64,000 bases of DNA from Gossypium raimondii (taxonomy: Eukaryota; Streptophyta; Magnoliopsida; Malvales; Malvaceae). Positions 24,269-35,847 of this stretch are shown here, in pieces (position 1 is the first letter of the stretch; each line of letters begins with the position of its first letter). Location of the stretch: positions 124,001 through 188,000 of the forward strand of contig NC_068569.1 of the NCBI RefSeq assembly GCF_025698545.1. Direction: 5' to 3'. The position numbers and the translations under genes are program-made. Under the pieces are notes generated by a model. It saw nothing but the letters and a program-made list of their open reading frames with translations, was not told the DNA's origin and did no database searches.

Positions 24269-24974
24269 ATGGAGTCCAAACATGGGAGTTGGAGACTCTC
24301 ATTAATGTTGCTTCTGGTTATGCTTGGGTTGGCAAAAGCTGATATCAATCAAGACAAAACAGAATGTAGTAATGAGCTAGTAGGGCTGGCTCCATGTCTC
24401 CCTTATGTTGGTGGAGACGCAAAAACCCCTACCATAGATTGTTGCAGTGGGCTGAAACAGGTGCTGGATAAGAGCCGGAAATGCCTGTGTGTACTGCTTA
24501 AAGATAGAGATGACCCCAGCCTTGGCCTCAACATCAACGCTACTCTCGCGGCAACACTTCCTACCACTTGTCGTGCCCCTGTCAACATGACCGACTGCAT
24601 CTGTAAGTATAACATACTACTACCACTCCAAAACCCAAGTCATTCACACTTGCTCTCATTTTGATTCCCTTGCCCATCCTTTCAGCTCTTCTGCACTTGA
24701 CTCCCGATTCCCAGGAAGCTAAGTTATTTCAAGGATATCAGAAGCTGACACACACTGGTAAATTTAAGCCTTTATCGCATAATCACTATACTCATTTCTC
24801 TCTACTCTTTTACTAATTTTCAAGTATATGATAGGCAACTCCAACTCCACTACCACTGCTGCTGCTGCTGCAGACAAGAGTGATGGAGGAAAGGAAAAGA
24901 GGTGGCTGGGAGTAGAGATAGCGTTCGGAGTTTCACTATGGATTTTCACCATAAACCGGAACCTTGGTGTGTGA
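24269..24974 (+). CDS. GPI-anchored non-specific lipid transfer protein (LTPG/YLS3-like)
   Basis: Secreted lipid-binding protein expected at the outer face of the plasma membrane or cell wall. Exons 24269-24602, 24686-24757, 24835-24974 give 181 residues. The start MESKHGSWRLSLMLLLVMLG begins a signal peptide cleaved near LAKA-D. The mature domain has the eight-cysteine pattern in order: TEC, APC, the DCC pair, KCLC (C-x-C), TTC and TDC, with DRDDPSLGLNINATLA typical of YLS3-like members. A Ser/Thr/Ala-rich linker (NSNSTTTAAAAADKS) leads to a hydrophobic tail (VEIAFGVSLWIFTI), as expected for a GPI-attachment signal. Introns 1 and 2 are short (83 and 77 bp). The tail ends in the polar RNLGV, slightly longer than ideal for a GPI signal. 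Family firm; specific LTPG number not assigned. Confidence 0.92.
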
Positions 24975-26056
24975 TTGATTTCTTCTATAAACAGTGATCC
25001 AGTTTTTATGTGTCGTACATTCTCTTTCATTCACTTGTCTTGCTTTGCCCAACAATTCCTGGCTAGATGTAGATCACATGTGGACTAAAGCTTTTTATTT
25101 CTTACCTCCCATCATCAAAACAAAACAACATATGTCTTGCCTTCATCTTAATTTTGCAATTATATATTTCTGCCAACATGGATTACTTGGTATGGTAGGG
25201 AACACATCTCAATATACTTTTGCTCCTTCATTCCATTTTCACAGGTATCTCCGACTATATCAAACCCAAATACATAACCAATGTATTCAAATGGTTTTGT
25301 CGGTTGCAGCATTTGCTTATTGATTTATGTCAACTTGATCCTTGATTATATATTTTATTTTATTAAATTAAAAATTCAACTAAATAAATATTTCGGTCTT
25401 ATTGTGATGTATGCTTAATATGTTGGTTATATAATATAACCATACGTAATTTACCCTTAAATTTAATTAAAATGTTTGCTTAAGGTTAAAATGCTTATGT
25501 TGCAGATTGGTTTTCTCTAATAAAGAAAACATCTAAATCTAAAAAGAAAACGTTCTTTCACGGTTGAAAGTTTTGATATCTAACCAAAGCGGCAGATGCC
25601 AAGCTGCCGTACCGTACTCAGTCCTTCATCGTGCTACATCCTTTTTCCCCGTTGAACCATTGACTCTTGGTCTGGCTTTAACCAAAGCAACTCGTAGACC
25701 CTATTTGTACTCCTTCGATTTCTATGTTTTGACTTTTACCAAATATCAGAAGATGGTGATGAAGAAAACAATAAAAGAAGCAAGAACGGTTTTTATTTAT
25801 TTTTGAAATATATTATTTTATAATTTTAAAGTTTGATATACTTGTATCAATCAACAAGCACGTTTGCTTTGCAATTATTATCATTATTACTACTTAAAAT
25901 AAGAGTTACAGTTAAATAGATAGATTTCTAGCTTCACGCCAACACTGCCGCTATCTTTTCCTCATGATGAAAGGATCGGTATCTGCAAGTGTGAGTTTTT
26001 TCTTCTTAATGCGTTAATGTATGCATGTATGTAGATAGGTTTATCTGGGAAATTTT
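24975..26056. other. Convergent 3' flanks of LTPG and BCDHB
   Basis: About 1.1 kb between the stop codons of two genes that face each other. It should contain both 3' UTRs and terminators. AT-rich with no convincing gene or transposon. Confidence 0.5.
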
Positions 26057-29000
26057 CTAGTAATTCACGGTTGCTTTGATAGCATCCAAAATCTGCACAC
26101 ATGTAACCGATATAGAAAACATGTTAGCAATGATAATTCACCCTGATAATTGGAATTTGAAGACTACGAAAAATAACCTTGTTCTTGGTTGGCATATAGA
26201 AGGGTTCAAAAACAAGAGGGAATGGGGTGTCAAGGCCACACACTCTTGCTACCGGAGCTTCTAACTGCACCCACATCAACAAATGCATTCTCATTATTTA
26301 CAAAATGACAAAATACCTGCCTCTCCTAAACAATTCATTTTACCCCTATATTTCAACTGCTAATGTCAGATATCATCCTAACCAAACCACAACAATCCTT
26401 ATTTTCTTTGCCAACTATAGTACCAGCTCATTATGTCTTCTTCAGTTGAACATCTCATATCTCAAACTATTTCATTGAACAGCCAATTATGGTATTTATT
26501 GTTCCCCGTAAGCACCATTACAATCATCGGTCCAACGTACGCAGCAGATAGTTTAGCTTGGTACTTGGCACCATAATGTGTTTGGTAACACCGTATAATT
26601 AAACAAGCAAATGCATTATGTAAATGTGTTCTAATTAGAATGTAGTATATCTCCTAAAGAAATTTGTTTCTCCATTAAAAACCAAATGCCTAAAATCTAG
26701 TACATATAGATTAGGCTAATTTAAGTATTTTATATGGATTAGGAAAACCTCAAGGTGTTATCCTAGGTCAGCTAAATAATAAATAATTCCCACATAGCCG
26801 TCTGGATTCTAGCCATTGGGTCCCTCTCGATTCTAGCAACTTAGAGTCAGTTCCATGCTTATACTCCACTCCATCCCACACAGACAGTTTCAAGCTACTT
26901 TTGGTCAGTTCTATTCCATTTCATGCACTTGTCACCAGAAAGACAAGTCAGTATGCTGTACCCCTTCTTTCTTCTTCCCTTCTCTTAAAAAAAAAAATAT
27001 TACTATTAATGGTTTTGGGGTGGGGGTGTAGATGGGATTGGTGCTGGCAAGCATGTTTGGGACTTAAGAGGTGTAAAAATATGATTGCTTGTGCCCATGA
27101 AAGACCTTAGATTCTGTCCTAATGGAAAAAGAAGATAATAGTTGGATAGTTTCACTGTAATAATACATAAACAGAAGACAGAAAATGGAATCAATACCCT
27201 TAGAAAGCAACGTTCAACGATGGAAGCCGAGATCTCTGCACCAAATCCTCCTGTAACTGGAGCTTCATGACTAATCTATGTAGATGAAAAAGGACTTATT
27301 AACCACCAACCTTTTGGGAGGCATATTCATATTTACTAAAGAGCTTTTATTCTTACAAGAACTCTTCCAGTTTTTCTGACTGAGGCTTCAACTGTTTCTT
27401 TGTCCCAGGGCAATAGAGTTTTCAGATCTATAAGTTCACAAGAAATTCCATCCTGCAAAACCTCATAGTAAAATTAATTTGGACGTTTCAATGGTAAAAA
27501 TTCTTAAACTATCTGAACATATAAACATATCAAGCCAGTGCCCCTTATAGTAGGTCACACTATGGTCATTGATCAGCACAACTGAGAAAGCTAAGAAATA
27601 GAATTACTAACCTTTTCTGCTTCATTACAGGCCTGTTCCATGACAGAGAGCTGCGCTCCCCACCCTACTAGTGTGATATCACTGCCTTGCCGAATGACCT
27701 AAGTGTTGAATCAAAATTTTAAAATAAGATTCAGGATTTTCTATTGAAACAGAAACAAGCAGTTACCTCTGCCTCAGATAGAGGCAACATATAGTCATGC
27801 TCAGGCACTTCTTCCACTGCCAAACGGTAAAGCCACTGGACTTGCAAGGTACATTAACAGTTTAGTCAAAGAAATCATCAAGGACAAATTCAGTACAAAT
27901 GAAACTTACAATCTGAGATATGATTAGCAAGTACCTTTGGTTCAAAAAAGACAACAGGGTTTGGATCACGAATGCATGACAACAGTAATCCTTTTGCTTG
28001 CCGTGGGCTGCGAGGAATGACCACCTATAGCAGAAGCACATTTTAGAGGGCGAAAGCTTTACAAATTTAAAGAAGACAAGTCACTTTGGGATGGAAAGTT
28101 TATGAACAAGAAAAGTGCCAAATGTTTTGAAAACCGCACGAAAATATGTTGAACAAAACATATCAACAAAGGTTAATTAAATAAAAAGTAAAATGACCAA
28201 CATATAAGACAACAAAAGGACAATATCAAAGTTCAAAGTGCAACAAGTACAAGCAAAATGTCAGTTAAAGTGTTCACTTCTTCCATGACTGAATTAACAA
28301 ATATTCAGAAGGAACATATCTTTTTATCTGATGGAGAACTGTGTTAGCAATAGTAGATTTCAAGGAAGGGGAAAAGAAGCGTAAATGCTAAAAGAATGAA
28401 AAGTATAAAATAGAGTAAATAATATAAGTTTGTGGTGGTGTTGCTAATTCCTTGTCAAATTGTGCACATGATGCCTGCAGCACATCACAATGACAACATG
28501 TATGATTTAATAAAGGGAGATGCCTGAAAGACTCAAAATCGAGTTATTTCTATGTTTTTTCTATGCATGAAAGTAGCAATCGGCTACTGCACTTGAAATA
28601 GAAGGATAGCATCAGAGAATAAGAAATGAAAGACAAACAACCTCAGGAAGTGAAAATATACTTTTATACCAGGAACATGGCAAAAGAAAGCTTCAGGTGA
28701 TTGTGAGTGGTAATGTCCACCATGACCCACAGCGCCATAAGGGGCTCTTATTGTCAAACCTGGAAATTTGTTTGAAACTACATCAAGCAAAAGAAATAAA
28801 AGGAGCCGGTTGCAAGAATCAGAATGAACCGCTATCCAATTAGAGTCAATGAGCAAAGATACCTCCGCAATTGAATTGGTTGCCACTCCGGTATCTAAAC
28901 TTGGCAGCTTCATTTACAATCTACAATAGTAAATTATGTTTAACAAAAAAAAGGAGGGGGTTTATATTGGGAAAATGAATAGCAAAGAAGTAGAGAAGAT

Positions 29001-29886
29001 GCATGCCTGATCAAAAGCAGGGTATATGTAATCTGCAAACTGAATTTCCGCTATGGCCCGATTTCCCTGTTATGTTAAACGAAAGAAATAGCAGAGCAAT
29101 TGTGCTAAACAGATTAGAAAGGCAAATTGACAGAAGGTTGAAATTTTGAGGTGATGCAGTCAACTGATTCACTGCTTCATAGTTCATACTCACCATTGCG
29201 GCTAGGCCAATTCCAAATCCGACAATGCCCTACAAGATGATTGAGGTCGAAAGTGATTGAAACTCAAAACAGAAAATATTTAAAAAGAGCAAAACTAAGT
29301 CATTGTCCTGATGAAGATGAGTTAGATTAGTGAAGTTGAAGTTGAAATTGTAGAGCTGAAGAAGAAATGAAACATAATTAAAGAGGTGAAAGAGGGTAGA
29401 TAAGCGCCGCATTCAGAAGCGGGAATTGATAGAACATACCTGTTCACAGAGAGGGGTATTGAAAACCCTAGCTTTACCAAATCGGTCAGAGAGTCCGGTA
29501 GTGCAACGGAAAACCCCGCCAAAGCTAACATCTTCTCCGAAAACAAATGCGCTGGTAAGCAATTGTGAAAAGGTAAAAATAAGTAGGACTCGTAAATAAT
29601 CATCAAGAAGCCGATTATCTTGCTAGCTACTTCCAAACATATTATTATTAAACAAGCTGCTGGTATATGTTAAAAACAAATTTAAGTGAATGTCAATAAA
29701 AGATAAGAACCGATTATCAGTTTCAAGCGCAATATGAAGGGCTTGATTGATGGCGGAGTAAAGGTTGATGGATTTGGCGTTGCCGTTGCCATTGCCATCG
29801 CCATCGCAAGTAGCAGTCGAAAAAGGTTTCCTCCTCCTTACAAGGCCAAGGCCAAGCCTTTTGCCAATAATATTCCTCAAACCCAT
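26057..29886 (-). CDS. BCDHB: Branched-chain 2-oxoacid dehydrogenase E1 beta subunit, mitochondrial
   Basis: Beta subunit of the thiamine-diphosphate E1 component that decarboxylates the 2-oxoacids of Val, Leu and Ile in the mitochondrial matrix. Thirteen minus-strand exons: 29886-29711, 29551-29440, 29229-29194, 29066-29007, 28920-28863, 28759-28662, 28024-27935, 27835-27767, 27698-27612, 27452-27357, 27275-27198, 26264-26178, 26092-26057; 360 residues. Start [20 protein letters not shown] gives an Arg-rich presequence; an in-frame ATG at 29952 would add 22 residues. Core phrases: [112 protein letters not shown], tail [11 protein letters not shown]. Intron 4 uses a GC donor (CAG|GCATGC). An imperfect GATGGCAATGGC-type hexamer encodes [11 protein letters not shown] near the presequence end. 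Confidence 0.96.
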
Positions 29887-30090
29887 TTGGATTTTCTTTT
29901 TCTGCAACAAACAAACCAACCACTTCCAAGATTCTTTAATTGTTCTATTCAATCATGCCACGCTTACGCTTACGCTTATCCCTACCCCGAACCTGTAATT
30001 CCATCCTTATCTCTCATGTTGGATAAATTTTTTTTTTTAGTCTTAAAATACGTGGCAGTATATTTTTTTACCTTTATCTGATAATTATTG
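29887..30090. promoter_or_regulatory. BCDHB upstream flank
   Basis: Presumed leader and proximal promoter of the minus-strand E1-beta gene, with a GCTTAC hexamer run near 29963-29980. The next repeat element begins at about 30090, unusually close to the gene. Confidence 0.4.
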
Positions 30091-30680
30091 CTTAAAGTAC
30101 CGTAAACAACCCCTCTACTATACCTTGGATTGCATTTCAGTCCCCTTACTTGGAAAATGGGAAACTGGCCCCTGTACCTTAAATAAAGTAGCCAAATGAT
30201 CCCTCTGTTAAAATTTCCTTCCATTTTGCTGTTATCTGCTGATGTGGAATTATGATATATATTTTAGATTAAATGACATGGAAAGTTTGATGCGACAGAC
30301 ATGTTTGTTTGGTATCTTGTAAGGAAAATTTTGAGTTTTAGTGATTAGGTGAGTGTTGAGAAATTATCAGTTTTCGTTAGTTTTTTAATTGTTAAATTTT
30401 ATATATGAACTGAACAGTTTAGGTCAATGTTCAAGAGGGTTTTTTTGTTTGTTTGTTTGTTAATCCTCCAATTTGTTCTTCAATCGAATGAAATGGGTGT
30501 TCTTCGATTTAAGGATTAGATTTTGACATGTTTGGTAACAAAATGAGTTTAATAAAAATAGTTTTTTACACTAATCACCAATAATTTTCCATAACAAGAT
30601 ATTATTTTGTTCCTTTCTTTGAAGTATAGGGATCAAATAGGAGATTAAAATGCAATCTAAGAGGGGCTGCTATGCCAATT
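30090..30680. mobile_element. Inverted-repeat (Mutator-like/foldback) element
   Basis: The left end reads ACCGTAAACAACCCCTCTAC then TTGGATTGCATTTCAGTCCC. The right end read in reverse is CGGTAAAATTGGCATAGCAG then CCCCTCTTAGATTGCATTTT. So the two ends are imperfect inverted copies over some 60 bp around a non-coding AT-rich interior. GGTAAAATTGGCATAGCAG-type ends recall Mutator-like elements. No clear target duplication was found, so the limits are approximate. Confidence 0.55.
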
Positions 30681-31009
30681 TTACCGATTATTATTTTATC
30701 CATCGTTTTGGAATGGAATAAATTTTGTGAACTATGATGCTTTTTTCTTAATGTTGAAGTATATAATGCATTTTACAGATCGGCTTATGAAATTGTTTAC
30801 TTCGTTAACAATGGACAAAATAATTATAAATTATATAAATCTATATATTAGATACACATAAATTTTACTAGTAGTTATACTCCTCTCACAATAAATTGCG
30901 CAGACAATTGCTCTACAATTAAATAAAAATTACATAAAATATATTTTTAATTTAAGATTAATAATTAAATAGAATATCATATTTAATTTCTAAATGCTTA
31001 AATTACTAT

Positions 31010-31770
31010 TCTTTAACTTGATAATTTTTCTGATTTTGGGATTTGAACTTTATTTTTGTCTAAGTTAAGGTGAGGCCTAAACTTATTTTTTTGTTTCAAG
31101 TTAGGTCTTGAACTTGACAATTATTCTTACATTGGAACCTAAACTTTAGGGTTTTCAAAGATTAACTTGGACAAAAAAATTCTAATCCCAATGTGAGAAC
31201 ATTTATCAAGTTCTAGGGCTTAACTTGGACCAAAAAAAGTATTAGTCCTAATGTGGAAACAATTGTCAAGTTTAAGGTCTAACTTGGACAAAAAAAAAAA
31301 TTTAAGCCCCAACGTCGGAAAAGTTATCAAGTTCAAGCTCAAAAATGTGATTTAACCCATTTCTAAAAGACAATGTAAATATAAAAAGGAGTTCAATACG
31401 TTTTGGGACTTAAACTTGGTAACTTTTCCCACATTTTTGAACCTAAATTTTTTTTGGCAAGTTAGGCCTTGAACTTGACAATTGTTTCCACATTGGGGTT
31501 TTAACTCTCTTTTTTATCCAAGTTAGTCTTTCAAAGCCTTAAAGTTCAAGCGTTAATGCGGGATAATTGCCAAGTTCAGGCCCAATGTGTGAATAATTGT
31601 CAAATTCAAGGCTTAACTTGAACTAAAAAAAGTTTAGACCCAAATATGGAAAAAGTTGCCAAGTCTAGGTCCCATAGTGGGAACAATTACCAAATTTAGG
31701 ACCTAAATTGGATAAAATGTAGAAAATTTTGCCAAGTTCAACCCCAAATTATGATCTAACCCTTTAAAAA
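31010..31770. repeat. Two tandem palindromic (foldback) repeats of AACTTGGACAAAAA type
   Basis: Units of about 70 bp carrying TTGAACTTGACAATTGTTTC, ACATTGG and AAGTTAGG occur first in one orientation, then as the complement (GGAAACAATTGTCAAGTTTA, CTAACTTGGACAAAAA). This palindrome occurs twice: about 31010-31360 and 31390-31770, each closing with a TGATTTAACCC or TGATCTAACCC phrase. The RNA of either strand would fold into a long hairpin. No coding sequence. Confidence 0.65.
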
Positions 31771-31859
31771 AAACTGTAATAATCATATACGCTAGTTTAC
31801 TTTTAATTTCAATTAATCATTGGTCCCCGCTCAAATACAAACACTGAAATACCTTTTTT

Positions 31860-32320
31860 AACAATAAATATTAAAATTATACATGAACTTGATATGATTT
31901 TTAAGGTTGTACATCAATTTTAATTTGATGCATTTATATACATCAAACTTTAATATTTTCTATTTAATCATGTGTAAATTGCTAACATGGCATTTTATCG
32001 GTTAAAACACAAACAGTTATTTCCACCTAAATTAAAAAGAGCATGTTTCTTGGGGAAATAAGAAATTCTTTTCCAAGTGTGTTTATTTTTTTCAATTTAA
32101 GTGGAAATAATTTAAATTTATTTTCTTTTTAGCCTATTAAAATATCATGTTAGCAATTTAAACTTGGCTTAATAGAAATTTGAACAACATAAATAACGGG
32201 TTAGTGAAATGTGAAAATTAAACTAAATTTAAAGTATGATTATATAAATGTACCAAATTAAATTTGATGTACAAGATTGCAAATTTTATTAAAGTTTATG
32301 TTGATATTTATCCCCAAGTT
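31860..32320. mobile_element. Foldback DNA element with ~200-bp inverted arms
   Basis: The left arm holds in order TTGTACATCAATTTTAATTT, GCATTTATATA, AATTGCTAACATGGCATTTT and TTATTTCCACCTAAATT. The reverse complement of the right arm holds TTGTACATCAAATTTAATTT, ACATTTATATA, AATTGCTAACATGATATTTT and TTATTTCCACTTAAATT. Arms are diverged but co-linear, with only a short loop. A non-autonomous DNA transposon is likely; family unresolved. Confidence 0.6.
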
Positions 32321-33219
32321 TTAAATATCAAATCTCTTTTATTGGTTCAAATCTATATAGATAAGTGGCGAAGTTAGGGGGTTGATAGGTCCCGGTTCTC
32401 CTAAAATAGAAAATTTTACATTCAGGTTATTTTTAATTATTAAATTTCAAAATTAATAATGGTAAAATTTTACTTTGGTCTCCAAGAATGATAAAAAATA
32501 ATTTAATCATTTAAAAATTATAAAGATATAAACTATTAAAATGATGAAATTAAATTTTACTATCATAAAAATATACAATTTAATTTTGACCTCAGAAAAT
32601 TTTCTAACCTCGTCCCTAAATGTAAAAATCTTTTTTATTTATTTCTCGTATCTCTATAATTGAAAAATAGATTCATAATATAATAATTTTTACCCACAAT
32701 ATCTCAAGCAACTTTTTAAAAATATTTATCAATAATAAATTAATTACATTATAATATTATTGTTTTAAAAATCTATTGAAAAAAAATCAGTTTTCTAAAT
32801 TGTTGATAAATTATTCAAATTAGATGTATTGAGCCTATGTTTACTAATATAAAGCTCAATTTCTATCAAAATTTGTCCCCATTTACATTCATTCAATTTT
32901 TAATGTATATTTTATCAAAAAATTTAATGTATATATTTCTTTTATTATAAGTATATTTTCTATAGTTTATTTCAATTTTGTTTTATTAATCCATTTTACT
33001 CCGCCAATATGGTAATTTTATTATTTTTACTCATCGCCTTATTTACTCTTTAATTTGCATTTTAATGTTTTACAAATAAAAAAATTATCTTTAAGTCCCT
33101 CATCAAACTTTTTCTTGATGGGTTTTCAATATATACATATCAAACAGGAAAAAGAAATATGGAAATAAGTTGATAATGAAATTATTTAGTGAAATAGTGG
33201 ATTTCTAATTTTCCACAGG
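32321..33219. other. AT-rich intergenic DNA, nothing recognised
   Basis: Very AT-rich, no open frame with a recognisable domain, no repeat pair I could match. Confidence 0.4.
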
Positions 33220-33640
33220 TTCATTCTCAACAATCCTTCCATTTCTTTCTCATATACACAAACTACCATTCAATACTTTGAACCTTCATTATCTCCCTCA
33301 AACCGAAGCCTACACAACCATGGTCAGCTTCATCATCTCCCTTTGACAGGCCTTCTGTTGATCTTGGTGACAAGCATTTGCAGGGAACACTGTGGTGTTT
33401 TACATGTCTTTTTATTGGTGATTGGTTCACGAACATGTGCCTGTTAGATCAGCATCTTTGATCCCAAAATTTCTAATGCAAGCCTTGTTGACTAAGCGAA
33501 ACTACGTTGCAGCTATTTCAATGGATTGCAGTCTTGAATAGCAACTGACAAAAGAGAAAGTGAATGCACGTAGCAAGCGAATCCCAGAAGTGCCAATTCC
33601 TGCTGATTTTTATGTCCGCAATTGCTAAATATCTAGCTGT
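33220..33640. other. Composition island of unknown origin
   Basis: A stretch noticeably richer in G and C than its surroundings, with exon-like texture (for example CAAACCGAAGCCTACACAAC, CTTGTTGACTAAGCGAAACT, CGAATCCCAGAAGTGCCAAT) but no long frame on either strand and no homology I recognise. It could be a decayed gene fragment, a non-coding transcript or part of a transposon. Confidence 0.3.
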
Positions 33641-34234
33641 ATAAATTGAAGAAAAAAAAAAAAAACCTTTTTCGTGTCTCACTATTTTATCATGTTAAAT
33701 ATATATTAAAATTTTCTAATAAAAATAACCAAAAAAGAAATTTGTCCTTTCTTTTCTTTAAATTAACAAGAAATGCAAAATGGAAAAAGCATGAGGGTTC
33801 CACAGTATCACCCTCGACATCTAAAAATATTTGAAAAGTAATACATTGATTAAATTATATCACCCCGTGCTAATATATATATTGGTTATTCACATACCAT
33901 AGCGTTGGATGATGAGTTTATTAATAATTTGATTTTTGTTTCAATATGCAGGGGTGCTACCCAGCTTAACATTCAAGCTGTAAATAAAACTCAAATTCAT
34001 ATGTAGAGGATTTAAAATTTCGAGGGGCCAAATATAAATAAATGATAAAAACATTTCATACAATTTAAGCCATCTACATTTATCAAACTAATCAAATACA
34101 AATAAAAGTTATTTAGTTGCACCAATTTATTTATAATAAAATGATTAAAGATTTTATTTGATTATTTTATTTATTTTTCATCAAAGTTTTGGTAATCATA
34201 TTTAATTGTATATTTATTAACTTATAAACATATT

Positions 34235-35350
34235 TATTTAATGTTGGTTTAAATGATAAATGATTCCTAAATTAAAGCACTTTTCTCACTTCAACCGTTA
34301 TGATATGTGTCCTTGAGACAGTTAAAATCATTTAGGAATCAACTTTGTTTAGGAGAATTTTAAGCTTATTGTTAAAGTTTACTCATTAAAGTATTTCACA
34401 TATTTTTAAAAAAAATAAATAACATGTGGGAACCATGCGTTTGGGGATTTAGTCTAGCTTTTGTAGCTTGTTTTTATTTCTTCTTTGTCACCAAAACAAA
34501 TTAATCGATTAATTTATGACATCTGTCAAAAATTTTATAATTTTCTTCCATCTCTTCTCTCTCTCTCGCCACATTTTTTTCTTCTTTCATCTACTTCCTT
34601 CTATTCACTCTCTCTCTCTCTACTGTTGAAAAGTCTAGTCACATACCAGTTTAAATCTAAAACTTACTATGTTGTTTGGTCTTGTAGCTTTTAGCATGGA
34701 AAGATCCATGTCTTGGTTCCTTCCCTTAAGATTGCAGAGATCCTGCAACATAACACACCTTCTCTAGCTTGTATTAATTGGTAATCAAAATAACACTCCT
34801 TCTCTAGCATCTTATGTTGAGAAGGATAATGAATCTGTAGATAGAATATCATCGCATTCTTGGCGTTACAGACGACGCACTCAAATCCTGAAGGAAGTTC
34901 AGTGGAGAAGTCTAAGAATCCAGGATCTTTAAATATTGGTTCAGTCGAAATCCCTACAACAAATATTCGTACACTTGAAGTTGGTAGGACTGAAGAGCTT
35001 TTACACTTGAAATTGTTTTGCATGAAATTGAATGCTGGTGTTGGTGATCAAAAGGATAATATTTTTTCTGTTTAATTTTATAACAGAACGTATTGAATTC
35101 TATTGTCAAATGGACATTTGAAGATTGTAAGAGAGAAAATGTAGAAGCTATGGAGGGAAGGAGAGAGAGTGTGTGAGAGAAGGAAGAAGATGAAAGAACA
35201 AAAAGCTGTGACGGGAGAGAAGAAAAAGAAAAAATAAAATGATTTTTGAAAATTTTGACAGATGTGATAATTTGATTGGTTCGTTTAAGTATTACTTTTG
35301 CAATAAAAAGTTTAAATAGAATAGTGTTATCATTTAAGCCATTAATAAAT
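34235..35350. mobile_element. Diverged long-TIR element with CT/AG-rich arms
   Basis: Left arm (about 34489-34640): GACATCTGTCAAAAATTTTA, then a CTCTCTCT-rich tract with TTTCATCTACTTCCTTCT. Right arm (about 35105-35285), read in reverse: CACATCTGTCAAAATTTTCA, CTTTCATCTTCTTCCTTCTC, CTCTCTCC. Outer phrases GGTTTAAATGATAA (34255) and, in reverse, GGCTTAAATGATAA (near 35335) suggest that the arms extend further. The interior has a 71-residue plus-strand frame (34860-35075) that I do not recognise. A Mutator-like or foldback DNA transposon is the best guess. Confidence 0.5.
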
Positions 35351-35847
35351 TTATTTAACTTAAATAGAACAAATATAATTATATATTTGAAATTCTTAAA
35401 AACAATTTTTAAAATAGATAAAAGGAATATTAATAGAATTTCATTTTTTTTCAAGTTGCTTAAGACAACAAAAATATGAAAGAAATGGAGTTTCAACACG
35501 TGGCATACAATGGTGGGGAGACAGGCGTAGGGTAAAAAAATGTGGTGGCAGAAAGGAAAAAGGGAAGAGGAAGACGTAGTCAACGCACCACAATCCATAC
35601 CCTTCCCTTTAGGCTTAAACCTTAACAACTGAACCTATTCTTAGCAACTTAAAATTATTGTGTTCCATAATTCCAGGACATCCATATCCCACCACCATCT
35701 CCCCCTTCTCTCTCTTTCCCCCCATACACTCCATTTTTCTAATATTCCGCACTCGGATTGCTGCTCCCCTGGTGAAGGGCGCGCACACCGGTGCGTGTTC
35801 CCCCCCCCCCAACGTCCTCCGCCATCGCCATCGTCATCGTCATCGTC
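35351..35847 (+). promoter_or_regulatory. Promoter and leader of the LRR receptor-like kinase
   Basis: The leader just before the start codon contains a CATCGT/CATCGC hexamer run (35822-35847) that reads directly into the ATG. A run of C (about 35800-35810) and pyrimidine-rich CCCTTCTCTCTCTTTCCCCC precede it. Confidence 0.45.

Noticed and set aside
26901-27194. Small frames with a GGGGTGGGGGTG stretch
   Set aside because: They lie in intron 11 of BCDHB; real exons on both sides join in frame without them.
34954-35628. 224-residue minus-strand frame
   Set aside because: Length is notable, but it is composed of Phe/Ile/Lys/Leu-rich translation of AT-rich DNA and runs through one arm of the inverted-repeat element.
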